Shown here: one piece after another, positions 43,570-53,000 of the stretch
Layout of the letters: each line of letters begins with the position of its first letter
Position numbering within the stretch: position 1 is the first letter of the stretch
Source: Calditrichia bacterium
GTDB taxonomy: Bacteria > Calditrichota > Calditrichia > Calditrichales > J004
Direction: 5' to 3'
Assembly (NCBI GenBank): GCA_020635035.1
Contig: JACKAO010000002.1
Location: 372,001-436,000, forward strand
Length of the DNA stretch: 64,000 bases
Translations under genes and position numbers: made by a program
Notes under the pieces: generated by a model
The model's database searches: none
What the model saw: the letters and a program-made list of their open reading frames with translations, nothing else
Told to the model about the DNA's origin: nothing

Positions 43570-44859
43570 ATGAAAGAAAAAAGAACAGCTTTTCCATTTG
43601 TTTTTTGGACGGCCAATACGATCGAAGTATTCGAACGCTTCGCCTATTACGGCATTTATATGGGGTTTGGTATTTATCTGCAGCAGTTGGGGTACACAAA
43701 AGGTGATCTTGGAATAATACAAAGTATTTTCCTTGCTTTATCCTATATCATCCCATTGTTTTCCGGTACTTTTGCTGACAAGTACGGTTTCAAGAAGATG
43801 CTCATTATTTCTTACCTGGCTTATCTGCCATCTATATTATTATTAATTGTTACGAAGTCATTTTCAGGTATTGCTTTAACCATGTTATCAATCGGTTTTG
43901 CTGCCGGTATTTTTAAACCGCTTATTTCAGCTACGATGCGGGCAACAACGGATTCAACAAATAAAACAGTAGGTTATGGCATTTTCTACGCGATGGTAAA
44001 CCTGGGTGCTTCTTTTGGACCGATTATTATGGGCAAATTAAGAGCTGTATCCTGGGATTATGTTTTTTATACAGCTGCTGCGGCAATCGGTTTGATGTTC
44101 CTGATAACAATTTTCTTCTACAAAGAACCAGCCCGTGATCTTGACAATACCACATTAAAGCAAAAATTTAAAGATATAGGCGTTGCTCTTTCAGATGTAA
44201 AGTTTCTGATTTTTATCATTCTACTGGGAGTATTCTTCTGGATGCCGTTCTGGGCATTTTTTAATGTACTTGCGGTTTATATTGATGACTATATGAATAC
44301 CGCTGAGCTTTTCAAATCTGTGCAGGCTGTATTGGGCACAGGAATGACATCCTTAATTGCGCACCAGGATGATGGTATCTGGAAAATCAATGCTGAAGCT
44401 ATTTCACACACAGGATATATAATTATTATTTTCCAGGTTTTAATATCACGTATTTTTGAAAAGAGATCAGCCATTCCTTCGTTTATGTTTGGTCTGGTGA
44501 TAGCAGCTCTTGGTTTTGTTATTCTTGGGTTTTCAGTAACAGGTGTAAACGAGCTTGTATTTTTAGGCGTTTTTCTGTTTGCCATAGGTGAAATGATCAC
44601 ATCTCCCAGAATCCAGGAATACATCATGTGGATCGCTCCTAAGGAAAAAGCCGGCTTATACATGGGAACAAACTTTATTGCAGTTTTTATCGGAGCAACA
44701 TTAAGCGGGCTCTATACAGGCATTATGGGAAGTTATGAAGAAGCAGGACATCCTGAATACATTATGTATACTTTAGCAGTTCATACATTAATCGGTATTC
44801 TGGCTATTTATATTTTTACAAAAACGCTTGGCGAGTTTAAAGAACTTGAAGAGTACTAA
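43570..44859 (+). CDS. MFS/POT-like transporter 3
   Basis: 429 residues with about twelve spans. EVFERFAYYGIYMGF is a variant of the POT motif, and FADKYGFKKMLII an MFS loop. It is more distant than the first two carriers: the WER is VFER and the RxYYGMR is lost. Family assignment as MFS is firm, peptide transport less so. The ribosome site is GAGGGAG. It ends at a bidirectional terminator. Confidence 0.9.
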   Translation: MKEKRTAFPFVFWTANTIEVFERFAYYGIYMGFGIYLQQLGYTKGDLGIIQSIFLALSYIIPLFSGTFADKYGFKKMLIISYLAYLPSILLLIVTKSFSGIALTMLSIGFAAGIFKPLISATMRATTDSTNKTVGYGIFYAMVNLGASFGPIIMGKLRAVSWDYVFYTAAAAIGLMFLITIFFYKEPARDLDNTTLKQKFKDIGVALSDVKFLIFIILLGVFFWMPFWAFFNVLAVYIDDYMNTAELFKSVQAVLGTGMTSLIAHQDDGIWKINAEAISHTGYIIIIFQVLISRIFEKRSAIPSFMFGLVIAALGFVILGFSVTGVNELVFLGVFLFAIGEMITSPRIQEYIMWIAPKEKAGLYMGTNFIAVFIGATLSGLYTGIMGSYEEAGHPEYIMYTLAVHTLIGILAIYIFTKTLGEFKELEEY

Positions 44860-44865
44860 AAGAAA

Positions 44866-44897
44866 AAAACCTTCCGGGGATCCCGGAAGGTTTTCCT
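44866..44897. terminator. Bidirectional terminator
   Basis: A perfect 13-bp stem (44866-44878 with 44882-44894, 3-base loop), A-rich before and T-rich after. It serves both converging genes (44859 and 44917). Confidence 0.93.
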
Positions 44898-44916
44898 TAA
44901 AAATCTCAAAATAATA

Positions 44917-46173
44917 TTATTTAATTGCGAATCCTGTACCAATACTAAATGCGAAAATATTCATGTTATGTTTTCCGGGAACGTTTTCGGTAGTAGGAGC
45001 AATATCTCTTTCCGAACCAATTAAATATTCGGCACCTAAATCAACCACAACACCACTTATATTTATACTGGCACCACCTGTTATTCCATTATAATCTATA
45101 CTTGGGAATAAGAAGTTATATGTTTCATCCGGAGCCGGAGCGGGGTCCGTATAAAAACCACCGCGAACAGTAATCATTTCATTAACCATGTATTCTGCGC
45201 CAAAACGGATTTGTGTAGCATCTTCCCATTTAAGAATAAATTTGTCATCACCTGTTGCACCTGTTACAGCAGCCCATCCGGCATTGTCAAATTCTGTCTG
45301 GAATTCTTTTTCACTTTCTGACCATTGGCTGTACTGAACATCTAAAGCAAGGGTTAATCCTTCAACCGGCTTTACTGCAACACCGCCACCAATCCACATT
45401 GGCCAGGAGACATCACGATCAAAATCAGATTTAGTGGGATAAGGTCCACCCATTGCAGCAGGAACAAGAGCCATTCCGGGATTCTTAGCTTCACCGCTCA
45501 TTTTTACATCGGTCTTTGTTCTGAAAGAAGCACCCAGGCTGATCATTTCATTCACTTTGAAATGTGCACCTAAAGTAACACCATAGCCAAAGCCGGAAGA
45601 ACTTTCTTCATATTGAGCACCGGAAGATCCGTTTTCCATATCAAACATGCCGTAAAAAATATTAACAGCAAATCCAAGTGCTAATTGATCTGATAACTGG
45701 TAAGCAAATGCAGGCGAAATATTGATAACGCCGACCTGGCTGCTCCAGTTTAGGTTTTGGCCGCCGGCAAATGCTGTAAAATCGGCACCGTCCCATTCAG
45801 CCCCTAAGCCTGCCGGAACATAAACACCGAGACCAACGGTTCCCTTATCACTAAGCATACATTGCCAGTGTCCAATCAAGCCGGGCGCAGGATAGATATT
45901 TGATTTGGTTTCTGCATCGATACCTGCTGCATCATATTTGTATGTTCCCATTGGCATAATACCTGTAAAATAGCCACCAATATAAGTACCGCTTAGATTA
46001 CGCAGACCTGCAGGATTCCAGTAAATGGTTGTGTAATCATTAGCTAATCCGACCATTGCGCCACCCATTCCCAGGGCACGCGGACCAAGACTATTTAAAC
46101 TCAGGCCGTTTGCAAAAAGCGTACTGCCGGATAAAAACAATGCTGCAGTTAAAAGGTAAAAATATTTCTTCAT
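44917..46173 (-). CDS. OmpP1/FadL/TodX-family outer-membrane transporter
   Basis: 418 residues. A signal peptide is followed by the family N-terminus NGLSLNSLGPRALGMGGAMV and DYTTIYWNPAGL, then barrel strands up to a final aromatic-rich FSIGTGFAIK. FadL-type channels take up hydrophobic compounds such as long-chain fatty acids. GGAGG precedes the ATG. A second FadL-like gene starts at 62675. No further gene fills 46174-46363. Confidence 0.95.
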   Translation of the reverse strand: MKKYFYLLTAALFLSGSTLFANGLSLNSLGPRALGMGGAMVGLANDYTTIYWNPAGLRNLSGTYIGGYFTGIMPMGTYKYDAAGIDAETKSNIYPAPGLIGHWQCMLSDKGTVGLGVYVPAGLGAEWDGADFTAFAGGQNLNWSSQVGVINISPAFAYQLSDQLALGFAVNIFYGMFDMENGSSGAQYEESSSGFGYGVTLGAHFKVNEMISLGASFRTKTDVKMSGEAKNPGMALVPAAMGGPYPTKSDFDRDVSWPMWIGGGVAVKPVEGLTLALDVQYSQWSESEKEFQTEFDNAGWAAVTGATGDDKFILKWEDATQIRFGAEYMVNEMITVRGGFYTDPAPAPDETYNFLFPSIDYNGITGGASINISGVVVDLGAEYLIGSERDIAPTTENVPGKHNMNIFAFSIGTGFAIK

Positions 46174-46363
46174 GCTGCCTCCAATAAAATAAGTTATAGG
46201 TAAAACACTACTGTTAGGTTGAAAATATGTTAATTATAAGTTCAGAGAAGAAGTATCTGGTTTTAGAATCGGAGGCTTCCAAATACAGATGCCTAAATAT
46301 AATAAATATTTTTTTTAAAAAAAGAATTTAATCACAAAGAGTTATTGGGTATAAACAATCAGT

Positions 46364-47641
46364 TTATTTTAAAGAGATACTATATATCAATGGGGATCGG
46401 GCTCTATTATTGCTGTTAAATTTTATTCTGATCCTTGAAAAATTTATCCCTGATGTTTTGATCGTTGAACGATAAACACCATTTCGAATTATTTCCTTAT
46501 CATCAAGTGGTTTTATTTCCTTTAAGACTTGCAAATTTTCATCCAGAAGTTCCAAAATTAAAGCACATGATGCAGGTTGCTCAAATCTAATAATTATTTC
46601 AGACGGCTGATATGCTATTCTTTTTGAAAGCCAGTCCCCTTTTTCACTAAAAGATGCATCTGCTATCGCTTCACCAATTTGCCAGTGTGAACCGTATTGT
46701 GCACAATAAAACAGGTGGTATTGATTTTCAAAATATGACAGATTCGGCCGCATCAGACGTGTACCTTCCCAGCGATTGTCTGGTTTTAGAATATTCTCTC
46801 TTTTCTGCCAGGATAAGCCATCGCTCGATACCGCACTGTTGATAAAGGTGCGATACCCTTTATTTATATCCAGCTGAACATAATACATAAGAAATTTTTC
46901 ACCGTTAAAAATAACAGTTGGGGCAATTACCCCGGGGGGCGATTTAAGCACGGGCTCTTCTTTTTGTAACCAGTTTATTCCATCCGATGATTCAGCCAAT
47001 CCGATGGATGAGAGTGGGCCGGTAAAACCGGAGTAGAACATTAAGTATTTTTTTTTAGAAGGGAGATACACAACATCCTGATATGCATTTCCTGCAAAGT
47101 CCCATTGTTGGTTGTTTCTTTTAAGATGGGGGGCACCCGATAAAAAATGCCAGATATTATTACTTTTTCCGGCAATACCTGTTTGATAACCAAGTTCAGA
47201 ATCACTGCTGTTTCCGTTATAAATCAGCAGGTTCGTGTTTGGTACAATAAGCGGTGCGATCAGATGAAAAGAACGCCATTTTTCGAAATCCGGAACAAGG
47301 ATTTGTTTTCTTTTTTGCCAGCCCCAGCCATCATTTGTACGCACAGCATAACCGATAGAATATTTTACATCGCGGCTTCCATCATAAAAAAGATAAATTG
47401 AATCGGCTGTAACATAAACAAACGGATCGGCTGTGTCATCCGCGTCCCATGAATTACGCGTGGGAGATAATACAGGATTTTTCGGCAGTTTATAAAAGCG
47501 ACCTATATTATGCTTCAGTATTAGTGCAGGATACAGACTGTTAAAATCAATATTTTCAGCTTTTTCAAAAGAAGAAAAATCGATAGTTTGTTGGCCATAA
47601 GAAGCCGCAGCAAAACAAATAAGAAGTATAGTTTTCAACAT
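46364..47641 (-). CDS. Secreted five-bladed beta-propeller, GH43/32-like
   Basis: 425 residues after a signal peptide (MLKTILLICFAAASYGQ). The blades show repeats such as WDADDTADPFVYVTADSIYLFY, GLAESSDGINWLQKEEPVL, AVSSDGLSWQKREN. These resemble the propellers of GH43/GH32/DUF4185-like enzymes, which act on arabinan, xylan, fructan or phosphorylated sugars. The catalytic Asp of the first blade may be in DDTADPFV. ATG 47641 was chosen for the signal peptide. Activity cannot be confirmed. Confidence 0.78.
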   Translation of the reverse strand: MLKTILLICFAAASYGQQTIDFSSFEKAENIDFNSLYPALILKHNIGRFYKLPKNPVLSPTRNSWDADDTADPFVYVTADSIYLFYDGSRDVKYSIGYAVRTNDGWGWQKRKQILVPDFEKWRSFHLIAPLIVPNTNLLIYNGNSSDSELGYQTGIAGKSNNIWHFLSGAPHLKRNNQQWDFAGNAYQDVVYLPSKKKYLMFYSGFTGPLSSIGLAESSDGINWLQKEEPVLKSPPGVIAPTVIFNGEKFLMYYVQLDINKGYRTFINSAVSSDGLSWQKRENILKPDNRWEGTRLMRPNLSYFENQYHLFYCAQYGSHWQIGEAIADASFSEKGDWLSKRIAYQPSEIIIRFEQPASCALILELLDENLQVLKEIKPLDDKEIIRNGVYRSTIKTSGINFSRIRIKFNSNNRARSPLIYSISLK

Positions 47642-47784
47642 AAAATTAAGTATGCGGTTAGAATTTATTGGATTAGAATTAAAACAATACTCGGTGATAC
47701 CGGGCATGAACTTAAAAAGATTGGTTTTTCAGGTACTAATAAGTATTATGGCATTGATCAAAATAATCTTAGATACGGAGAATT

Positions 47785-48732
47785 ATGATTGACATCAGTT
47801 CCAAATTCAACACGCTGCGTTTTGCACAAGCTCAGGGTATTCTAAAAACAGACAGCACAATTATTCAAAGCATTTCGGAAATGAAAGAATCCTTGGATAA
47901 TATTTTCGAAATAGCACGGGCGGCTGCAATAAATGCGGCTAAGCGAAGCGCAGAATGGATTATCCTGGGACATGCAAATCCAATCGATTGGATCGCTGTT
48001 AATTTTGAGTTAAAAACAAATACAATTATCGTTAATGCTGAAGTAAAGGCAGTCTGGAAAAACGGAATCGAACTTGAAGCAATGACGGCTGTTTCGGCAG
48101 CATTGCTCAATCTTTTTCAAATCATTTCTCCACTGGATCAAAATGTTACTATTTCGGATGTTAAAATTATCAAAAGAAAAGGTGGTCAAGAACAATTTAA
48201 TGATGAATTTGAAAAGCCGCTGAAGACTGCAATCCTGGTAATATCAGATTCAACTTTCGAAGGCAGGCGAACAGATAAATCCGGTAAAGTAATTCAGGAA
48301 ATGCTGGATGATAAATCATTTCAAGTTGCTGTTTATGAAGTTTTGCCGGATAACAAAATGCAGATAAGTGACCGTCTGAAATCACTCGCAGATGATGAAG
48401 ATTTTGACCTGGTTCTGACAACAGGCGGTACGGGTTTCGGACCAAAAGATGTTACACCGGAAGCAACACTTGATATCCTTGAAAAACAATCTCCCGGCAT
48501 AACAGAATCCATGCGCCGCTTTGGTAAAGACAGAACACCGTATGCCATGTTATCTCGCGAAGTAGCAGGGATTCGCGGAACAACAGTAATAATTAATTTA
48601 CCCGGAAGTTCAAAAGGCGCAGCAGAATGTATGGATGCTCTTTTTCCAGGACTGCTACATGCTTTCCCGATGCTCTGGGGTGGAGGGCATGACGAAAAAA
48701 AACGATGGATTAAACCAAAAAGTAATGAGTGA
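47785..48732 (+). CDS. MoaC-MoaB fusion with degenerate MoaC half
   Basis: 315 residues. Residues 1-140 match MoaC (cyclic pyranopterin monophosphate synthase), 145-310 match MoaB/Mog (molybdopterin adenylation; TTGGTGFGPKDVTPEAT, GIRGTTVIINLPGSSKGAAE). In the MoaC half His63 remains (GHANP where CHP is usual), but the family's catalytic Asp and Lys (DMCK motif) read QIIS at about 112-115, so the first step may be lost or done by another MoaC. The moeA gene overlaps by eight bases. It belongs to molybdenum-cofactor synthesis. Confidence 0.85.
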   Translation: MIDISSKFNTLRFAQAQGILKTDSTIIQSISEMKESLDNIFEIARAAAINAAKRSAEWIILGHANPIDWIAVNFELKTNTIIVNAEVKAVWKNGIELEAMTAVSAALLNLFQIISPLDQNVTISDVKIIKRKGGQEQFNDEFEKPLKTAILVISDSTFEGRRTDKSGKVIQEMLDDKSFQVAVYEVLPDNKMQISDRLKSLADDEDFDLVLTTGGTGFGPKDVTPEATLDILEKQSPGITESMRRFGKDRTPYAMLSREVAGIRGTTVIINLPGSSKGAAECMDALFPGLLHAFPMLWGGGHDEKKRWIKPKSNE

Positions 48733-49933
48733 CTTTATGATTTCCGTTGAGAATACGATTCGCTTAATTAAAGAGAACATTCCACAAAGAGAAATTGAAT
48801 TTGTGGATTTAATGGATTCCCTGAAAAGGGTTTTAGCGGAAGAAATTATTTCTCCTGCAAATTCACCTTCTGTCAACAATTCAGCAATGGATGGATTTGC
48901 CGTTCGTTGGCATGATCTGGAAAAAAGTTCTGATGAAACACTTAGGTTCAGTATTATTGGGGAAAGCCGGGCTGGTTATCCTTTTAATGGAAAAATGACA
49001 GCGGATTCAGCTATTCGCATTAGTACCGGAGCAGTTGTCCCTTTGGATGCAGATTGTGTTATTCCTATTGAAAAGTGTCGGGTTGAAAACAATTATATCG
49101 AGACACAAAAGAATCATAAGAAAAATCAGCATATCCGCTTTGCCGGTGAAGAATTTAAAAAAGGGCAAAAGCTGCTTGATTGCGGCACTCAGATTGGATC
49201 AGCCCAGATAGCACTTCTTGCATCTCTCGGTTTTGGCAGTATAAAAGTATATAAAAAACCTTTGGTCTCTATTATCACAACCGGCAGTGAACTGATTCCC
49301 TTTTCTGAAAAGGCAGAAATATATCAGTTGCATGATTCAAACACACCGATGCTAATTTCAGCGATAGCAGAAGCAGGGGGCAGTGTTGCAAAGACCTTTC
49401 ATGCTGAAGATGATTTTGAACAAACTAAAAAGGTGATTGAATACGCCACAAAAAAATCACAGGTTATTATTACATCCGGGGGCGTTTCTGTTGGAATTCA
49501 TGACCATGTACGTGATGCCGCTCTTGAACTTGGTTTTACAGAATTATTCTGGAAGGTAAATCAAAAACCGGGTAAACCCATGTTTATGGGGAAAAAGGAT
49601 TCGCTTTTATTGTTTGCGCTTCCGGGAAATCCCGTTTCCGCGTTTATGTGCTTCAAACATTATGTGAGACCGCTGCTTCAAAATATTTTTGGGTTGCCTT
49701 TTGACTGGCCAGTGATAAAAGCCAGTGCAAAAACGGAGATAAAAAATAAAAGTAACAGAAAGCAGTTTATAAGAATCCGGCTTTTAGAAGTTGATGGTGA
49801 GAAAATTGTGGAACCATTGCATTTGCAGGGTTCACATATGCCGTCATCAATTGCACATGCTGACGGTTACCTGATGCTTTTTGAAGGCCAGGAGATTAAG
49901 GCGAATACAATAACCACGGTTTATCTTTTTTAG
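48725..49933 (+). CDS. moeA: MoeA, molybdopterin molybdenumtransferase
   Basis: 402 residues with the MoeA pattern: NNSAMDGFAV near residue 50, GFGSIKVYKKPLVSIITTGSEL (in parts VSIITTGSEL), SGGVSVGIHDHV, ALPGNPVSAFMCF and a C-terminal beta domain. It inserts molybdate into adenylated molybdopterin. ATG 48725 was chosen for its overlap with the fusion gene; ATG 48737 is an alternative. MoeA and the MoaB domain act in successive steps, and the coupling fits that. Confidence 0.92.
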   Translation: MSDFMISVENTIRLIKENIPQREIEFVDLMDSLKRVLAEEIISPANSPSVNNSAMDGFAVRWHDLEKSSDETLRFSIIGESRAGYPFNGKMTADSAIRISTGAVVPLDADCVIPIEKCRVENNYIETQKNHKKNQHIRFAGEEFKKGQKLLDCGTQIGSAQIALLASLGFGSIKVYKKPLVSIITTGSELIPFSEKAEIYQLHDSNTPMLISAIAEAGGSVAKTFHAEDDFEQTKKVIEYATKKSQVIITSGGVSVGIHDHVRDAALELGFTELFWKVNQKPGKPMFMGKKDSLLLFALPGNPVSAFMCFKHYVRPLLQNIFGLPFDWPVIKASAKTEIKNKSNRKQFIRIRLLEVDGEKIVEPLHLQGSHMPSSIAHADGYLMLFEGQEIKANTITTVYLF

Positions 49934-49934
49934 A

Positions 49935-51005
49935 TTATTTCATGTAAATCATTTTGCGTGTTTCTGAGAAAAGGCCACTTTTAAGAGTATAATAATAAAC
50001 GCCGCTGCTTAAATTATCGGCATAAAAATGTACAAATTGTTCACCTGCCGGCAAATCCTGAAAATGATATCTTTTTATCAGTTCACCTGATGCAGAATAG
50101 ATAATAAGATCTGCAGAAGCGGCTTCCTTTAATCCAAAGCGAATGGTTGTTGACGGATTAAAAGGATTGGGGTAGTTCTGATCCAGTGTAAAATTTTGTA
50201 CGATTTTATTTTGCTGATTTTCTAAATCTGTAGTTACTCCAAAATAAACCCTTCCAATGAGTGTTGTGTCAATAATAAATGGATTGGGTTTGTTATCCTG
50301 GTACACTGCAATCTGGTTTGTTCGGCTAATCTCCGCATCATCTACCGGATCCATGCTGTTCCATCTTCGCAGCACATCTTTCTGGATGTTAAAAAAGTTC
50401 GGGTCTGCGGCATCCGCCTGGTCTTTGTACATCGTGTAAAAATAGAACATGGCCCGGGCAACGTTTCCTTTGTGTGCTTCAGGTGGTTCAAAGCTGGTAT
50501 TGTTATCCAGTTCACTGTAATAACCAATATTTGATGTTGGCTTTGAAGATAACACATTTGTAAAACGATACCATTTGTCAGTAAGATTGTCGTCAATTTC
50601 AGCAAACGGGTAACTGCCGCGTGCAGCATTGGGTACTTCATTTGTAGCAAAAAGGTGATTCATGTCGCTCTTAGCGTTGCCTTCCGCCCCCTTGCTTTGC
50701 GGCCAGGTATGCTCAGCATTTATTATCGGACTCGCTGCATTGGTTAAATCACGCGGTGTGGGATAATTATGGGGAATGTAAAGCGTATAACCGCTGTAAA
50801 CACAGGTAAGACTGTCATTGTGATTATCTATTACAGCGTAGAGTTTATCACGGGCAGCATTATAATCTAAAACATGCTGCGGTTTATAGTTTTCAACAAG
50901 TTTGGTTCTTAATTCTTCTCCGTAGACGCCTGGAAAAATGGTTTGACTGAAAAGGGTGAAGCTTGAAGATAAAATGATAATAAAAAAAAGGGTGAATCGT
51001 TTCAC
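49935..51005 (-). CDS. Secreted endonuclease I with sorting tail
   Basis: 356 residues: a signal peptide, the EndA/NucM-type His-Me nuclease domain (EHTWPQSKGAEGNAKSDMNH; catalytic His99), then a C-terminal tail beginning NYPNPFNPSTTIRFGL. It cuts DNA or RNA outside the cell or at the surface, perhaps for phosphate or nucleotide use. Only one base separates its stop from moeA's. The fusion with the tail is typical of FCB secreted nucleases. Confidence 0.94.
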   Translation of the reverse strand: MKRFTLFFIIILSSSFTLFSQTIFPGVYGEELRTKLVENYKPQHVLDYNAARDKLYAVIDNHNDSLTCVYSGYTLYIPHNYPTPRDLTNAASPIINAEHTWPQSKGAEGNAKSDMNHLFATNEVPNAARGSYPFAEIDDNLTDKWYRFTNVLSSKPTSNIGYYSELDNNTSFEPPEAHKGNVARAMFYFYTMYKDQADAADPNFFNIQKDVLRRWNSMDPVDDAEISRTNQIAVYQDNKPNPFIIDTTLIGRVYFGVTTDLENQQNKIVQNFTLDQNYPNPFNPSTTIRFGLKEAASADLIIYSASGELIKRYHFQDLPAGEQFVHFYADNLSSGVYYYTLKSGLFSETRKMIYMK

Positions 51006-51028
51006 GGGTTAATTCCTTTAAATCTGCA

Positions 51029-51529
51029 CTATGTTGGATTTAGATTTTGTAAAAGCCGCAGGAACACTTCGTCATTCAGCACAAAAGCAGCCGGTTTTGT
51101 AATTTTCTTATCGCTTTCGACAACTTTGCGGCAAAGATAAATAGATGGTTCGTTGGCATTTATGATTATTTCAAAAAACAGTTTTTCATTTTGTCTGATA
51201 AATGGCGGATAACTTCGTATCTGCGCTTTATTATTTTGCCGGTCTATTTCAATAAGCCGAAAATTTTCTGTAAGAAAGTTTATACGATCGCATAACAGGT
51301 TACTGAAATTTTCCAGTTTCTCCTTTGCATCCACCAGGTTTTTAATATTTTTATCGGTCATTTTTATGGAAAGTAATTCTGCTCCCAGTTCATTTTTTCT
51401 CAGATAGTCGATCACCAGGATGATATTTTCTTTAAAAATGAAGCGGTTAAAAGTAATGCCACGGTCTTTTAATATCAAAGGATTTTCAAATTTTTTAAAC
51501 TCCGAATAAATCTTTTCAAAAGACGTCAT
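51029..51529 (-). CDS. Uncharacterised fourth gene of the prkA operon
   Basis: 166 residues, no signal peptide or membrane span. It is mixed alpha/beta and rich in charged residues (TDKNIKNLVDAKEKLENFSN); I do not recognise a family. The ATG follows the spoVR stop by one base, so translation is coupled. A role together with PrkA, YhbH and SpoVR in stress or spore-like responses is inferred from context only. Confidence 0.75.
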   Translation of the reverse strand: MTSFEKIYSEFKKFENPLILKDRGITFNRFIFKENIILVIDYLRKNELGAELLSIKMTDKNIKNLVDAKEKLENFSNLLCDRINFLTENFRLIEIDRQNNKAQIRSYPPFIRQNEKLFFEIIINANEPSIYLCRKVVESDKKITKPAAFVLNDEVFLRLLQNLNPT

Positions 51530-51530
51530 A

Positions 51531-53000
51531 TTATGCTTTTCCTAAGGTTTGCGACTTGTGTTTGTTTCCATCAAAAGACATAAGGATGATATTTTCTTCA
51601 GACAATGTCTGCACATGAACGGGTCGTTTCCACATGAAAAATAAATTCTCCAAAGTGCGATATGCATAGTTTACATCCAGGCCAAAACGATCTGTAATAT
51701 GCTGAAGTAAAAGCTCTCCACGGTTTTCATAATTTGCGTTCACAACCTGTATTCTCGGCTGACCGGCATTGGTTATTGAGAAAAGTAATTGCTGCTTTAT
51801 AGCCTGAAAATCGCGCGAACTTATCTCGTATTTTTTAGTACGCTCGTTGTAGCGGTAAGTAAACAGGTTGTTTTTCTGGCAGAATTCCTGTGTTAAAAAG
51901 GTGTCGATAAAGGTAACGTCGTTATAAATTTTGCGAACTTCAAAGATTTTATCGCGGCCGATGTCTAATTTCTTATCCCAGTTTTGTTTCTCCGAATAGC
52001 TGTCACACTCTTCATATTCTTTACCAAAACGACCCTTATTCCAGCGTTCTTCTATATCACGAAAAAGTTCGATGCCTATTTTATACGGATTGATTTGTCC
52101 GGGGCTCATATGCACCGTGCCCGAATGATGATCGGCATAATCTATAACATCGGCATCAGAAAGCACGTGATTGGTCATGATAGTTGAGTGCCAGAAGGAT
52201 GCCCAGCCTTCATTCATGATCTTTGTCATACCCTGTGGTGCAAAATAATAGGATTCTTCGCTGATAATACTCAAAATATCACGCTGCCATTGTTCAAGCG
52301 GACCATAATCGATAAGGAATTGCAGCACATCTTTTTCGGGAGAGAGCGGGAAAGCAGGCATACCATCTTTATCTTCCTGCATGGACTTTTGCTGTTCTTC
52401 GATAAACTCAGGCGGATTAATAAACTGTTCCATGTATTTTTTACTTTTCAGCTTTTTTATTTTTTTTGCTGCTTCAGGTGTACCCGATTTACGTTTTATG
52501 AAAGGTGCATGATAATCAATAAGGTTTTCCAGTGACAGGCAGCGATCTATAAAGTCTTCCACAATATCATAACCAAACAGATCAATATATCGGCGGATCC
52601 GTGTTGCATGATTTGCCATTTCATCCATCATTTTGCGGTTGGTTTTGGAAAACCAGTAATTATTCTTAAAGAAGTCACAATGGCCATAGACATGTGCCAT
52701 TACAAGTTTCTGGTCAACGATATTGTTGGCATCCATCAGGTAGGCATAGCACGGATCTGTATTAATAACCATCTCATAGATTTTTTGCAGGCCGTAGGTA
52801 TAGCCTTTGTTGAGCTGCTCAAATTCCATTCCGAAGCGCCAGTGCGGATAGCGGATAGGGAAGCCGCCTTTGGCTGCCAGTTCGTTAATTTCATCCGACT
52901 TAAGGATTTCAAAAATCATAGGGAAAAAATCCAGCTTGTAATCCCTGGCATACTCTTCAATCTCAGATTTTGCTTTTGCTAATTCGCCGGTCAGAATCAT
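51531..53000 (-). CDS. SpoVR-family protein
   Basis: 489 residues with the SpoVR pattern: FPIRYPHWRFGMEFEQLNKG, YLMDANNIVDQKLVMAHVYGH, GWASFWHSTIMTNHVLSD, GTVHMSPGQINPYKIGIELF. Known in Bacillus as a cortex-formation protein and in other bacteria as part of the prkA-yhbH-spoVR stress module. It overlaps the preceding DUF444 gene by four bases (ATGA). Cytoplasmic. Confidence 0.96.
   Translation of the reverse strand: MILTGELAKAKSEIEEYARDYKLDFFPMIFEILKSDEINELAAKGGFPIRYPHWRFGMEFEQLNKGYTYGLQKIYEMVINTDPCYAYLMDANNIVDQKLVMAHVYGHCDFFKNNYWFSKTNRKMMDEMANHATRIRRYIDLFGYDIVEDFIDRCLSLENLIDYHAPFIKRKSGTPEAAKKIKKLKSKKYMEQFINPPEFIEEQQKSMQEDKDGMPAFPLSPEKDVLQFLIDYGPLEQWQRDILSIISEESYYFAPQGMTKIMNEGWASFWHSTIMTNHVLSDADVIDYADHHSGTVHMSPGQINPYKIGIELFRDIEERWNKGRFGKEYEECDSYSEKQNWDKKLDIGRDKIFEVRKIYNDVTFIDTFLTQEFCQKNNLFTYRYNERTKKYEISSRDFQAIKQQLLFSITNAGQPRIQVVNANYENRGELLLQHITDRFGLDVNYAYRTLENLFFMWKRPVHVQTLSEENIILMSFDGNKHKSQTLGKA

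Noticed and set aside
46255..46275. Sigma-54-like element before the FadL gene (GGCAT-N5-TTTGG on the minus strand)
   Set aside because: The -12 element does not fit (TTTGG for TTGC) and no dyad was found upstream.
47642..47784. Molybdenum-cofactor riboswitch before the MoaC-MoaB gene
   Set aside because: The 143 bases show no convincing set of paired stems of the Moco motif.
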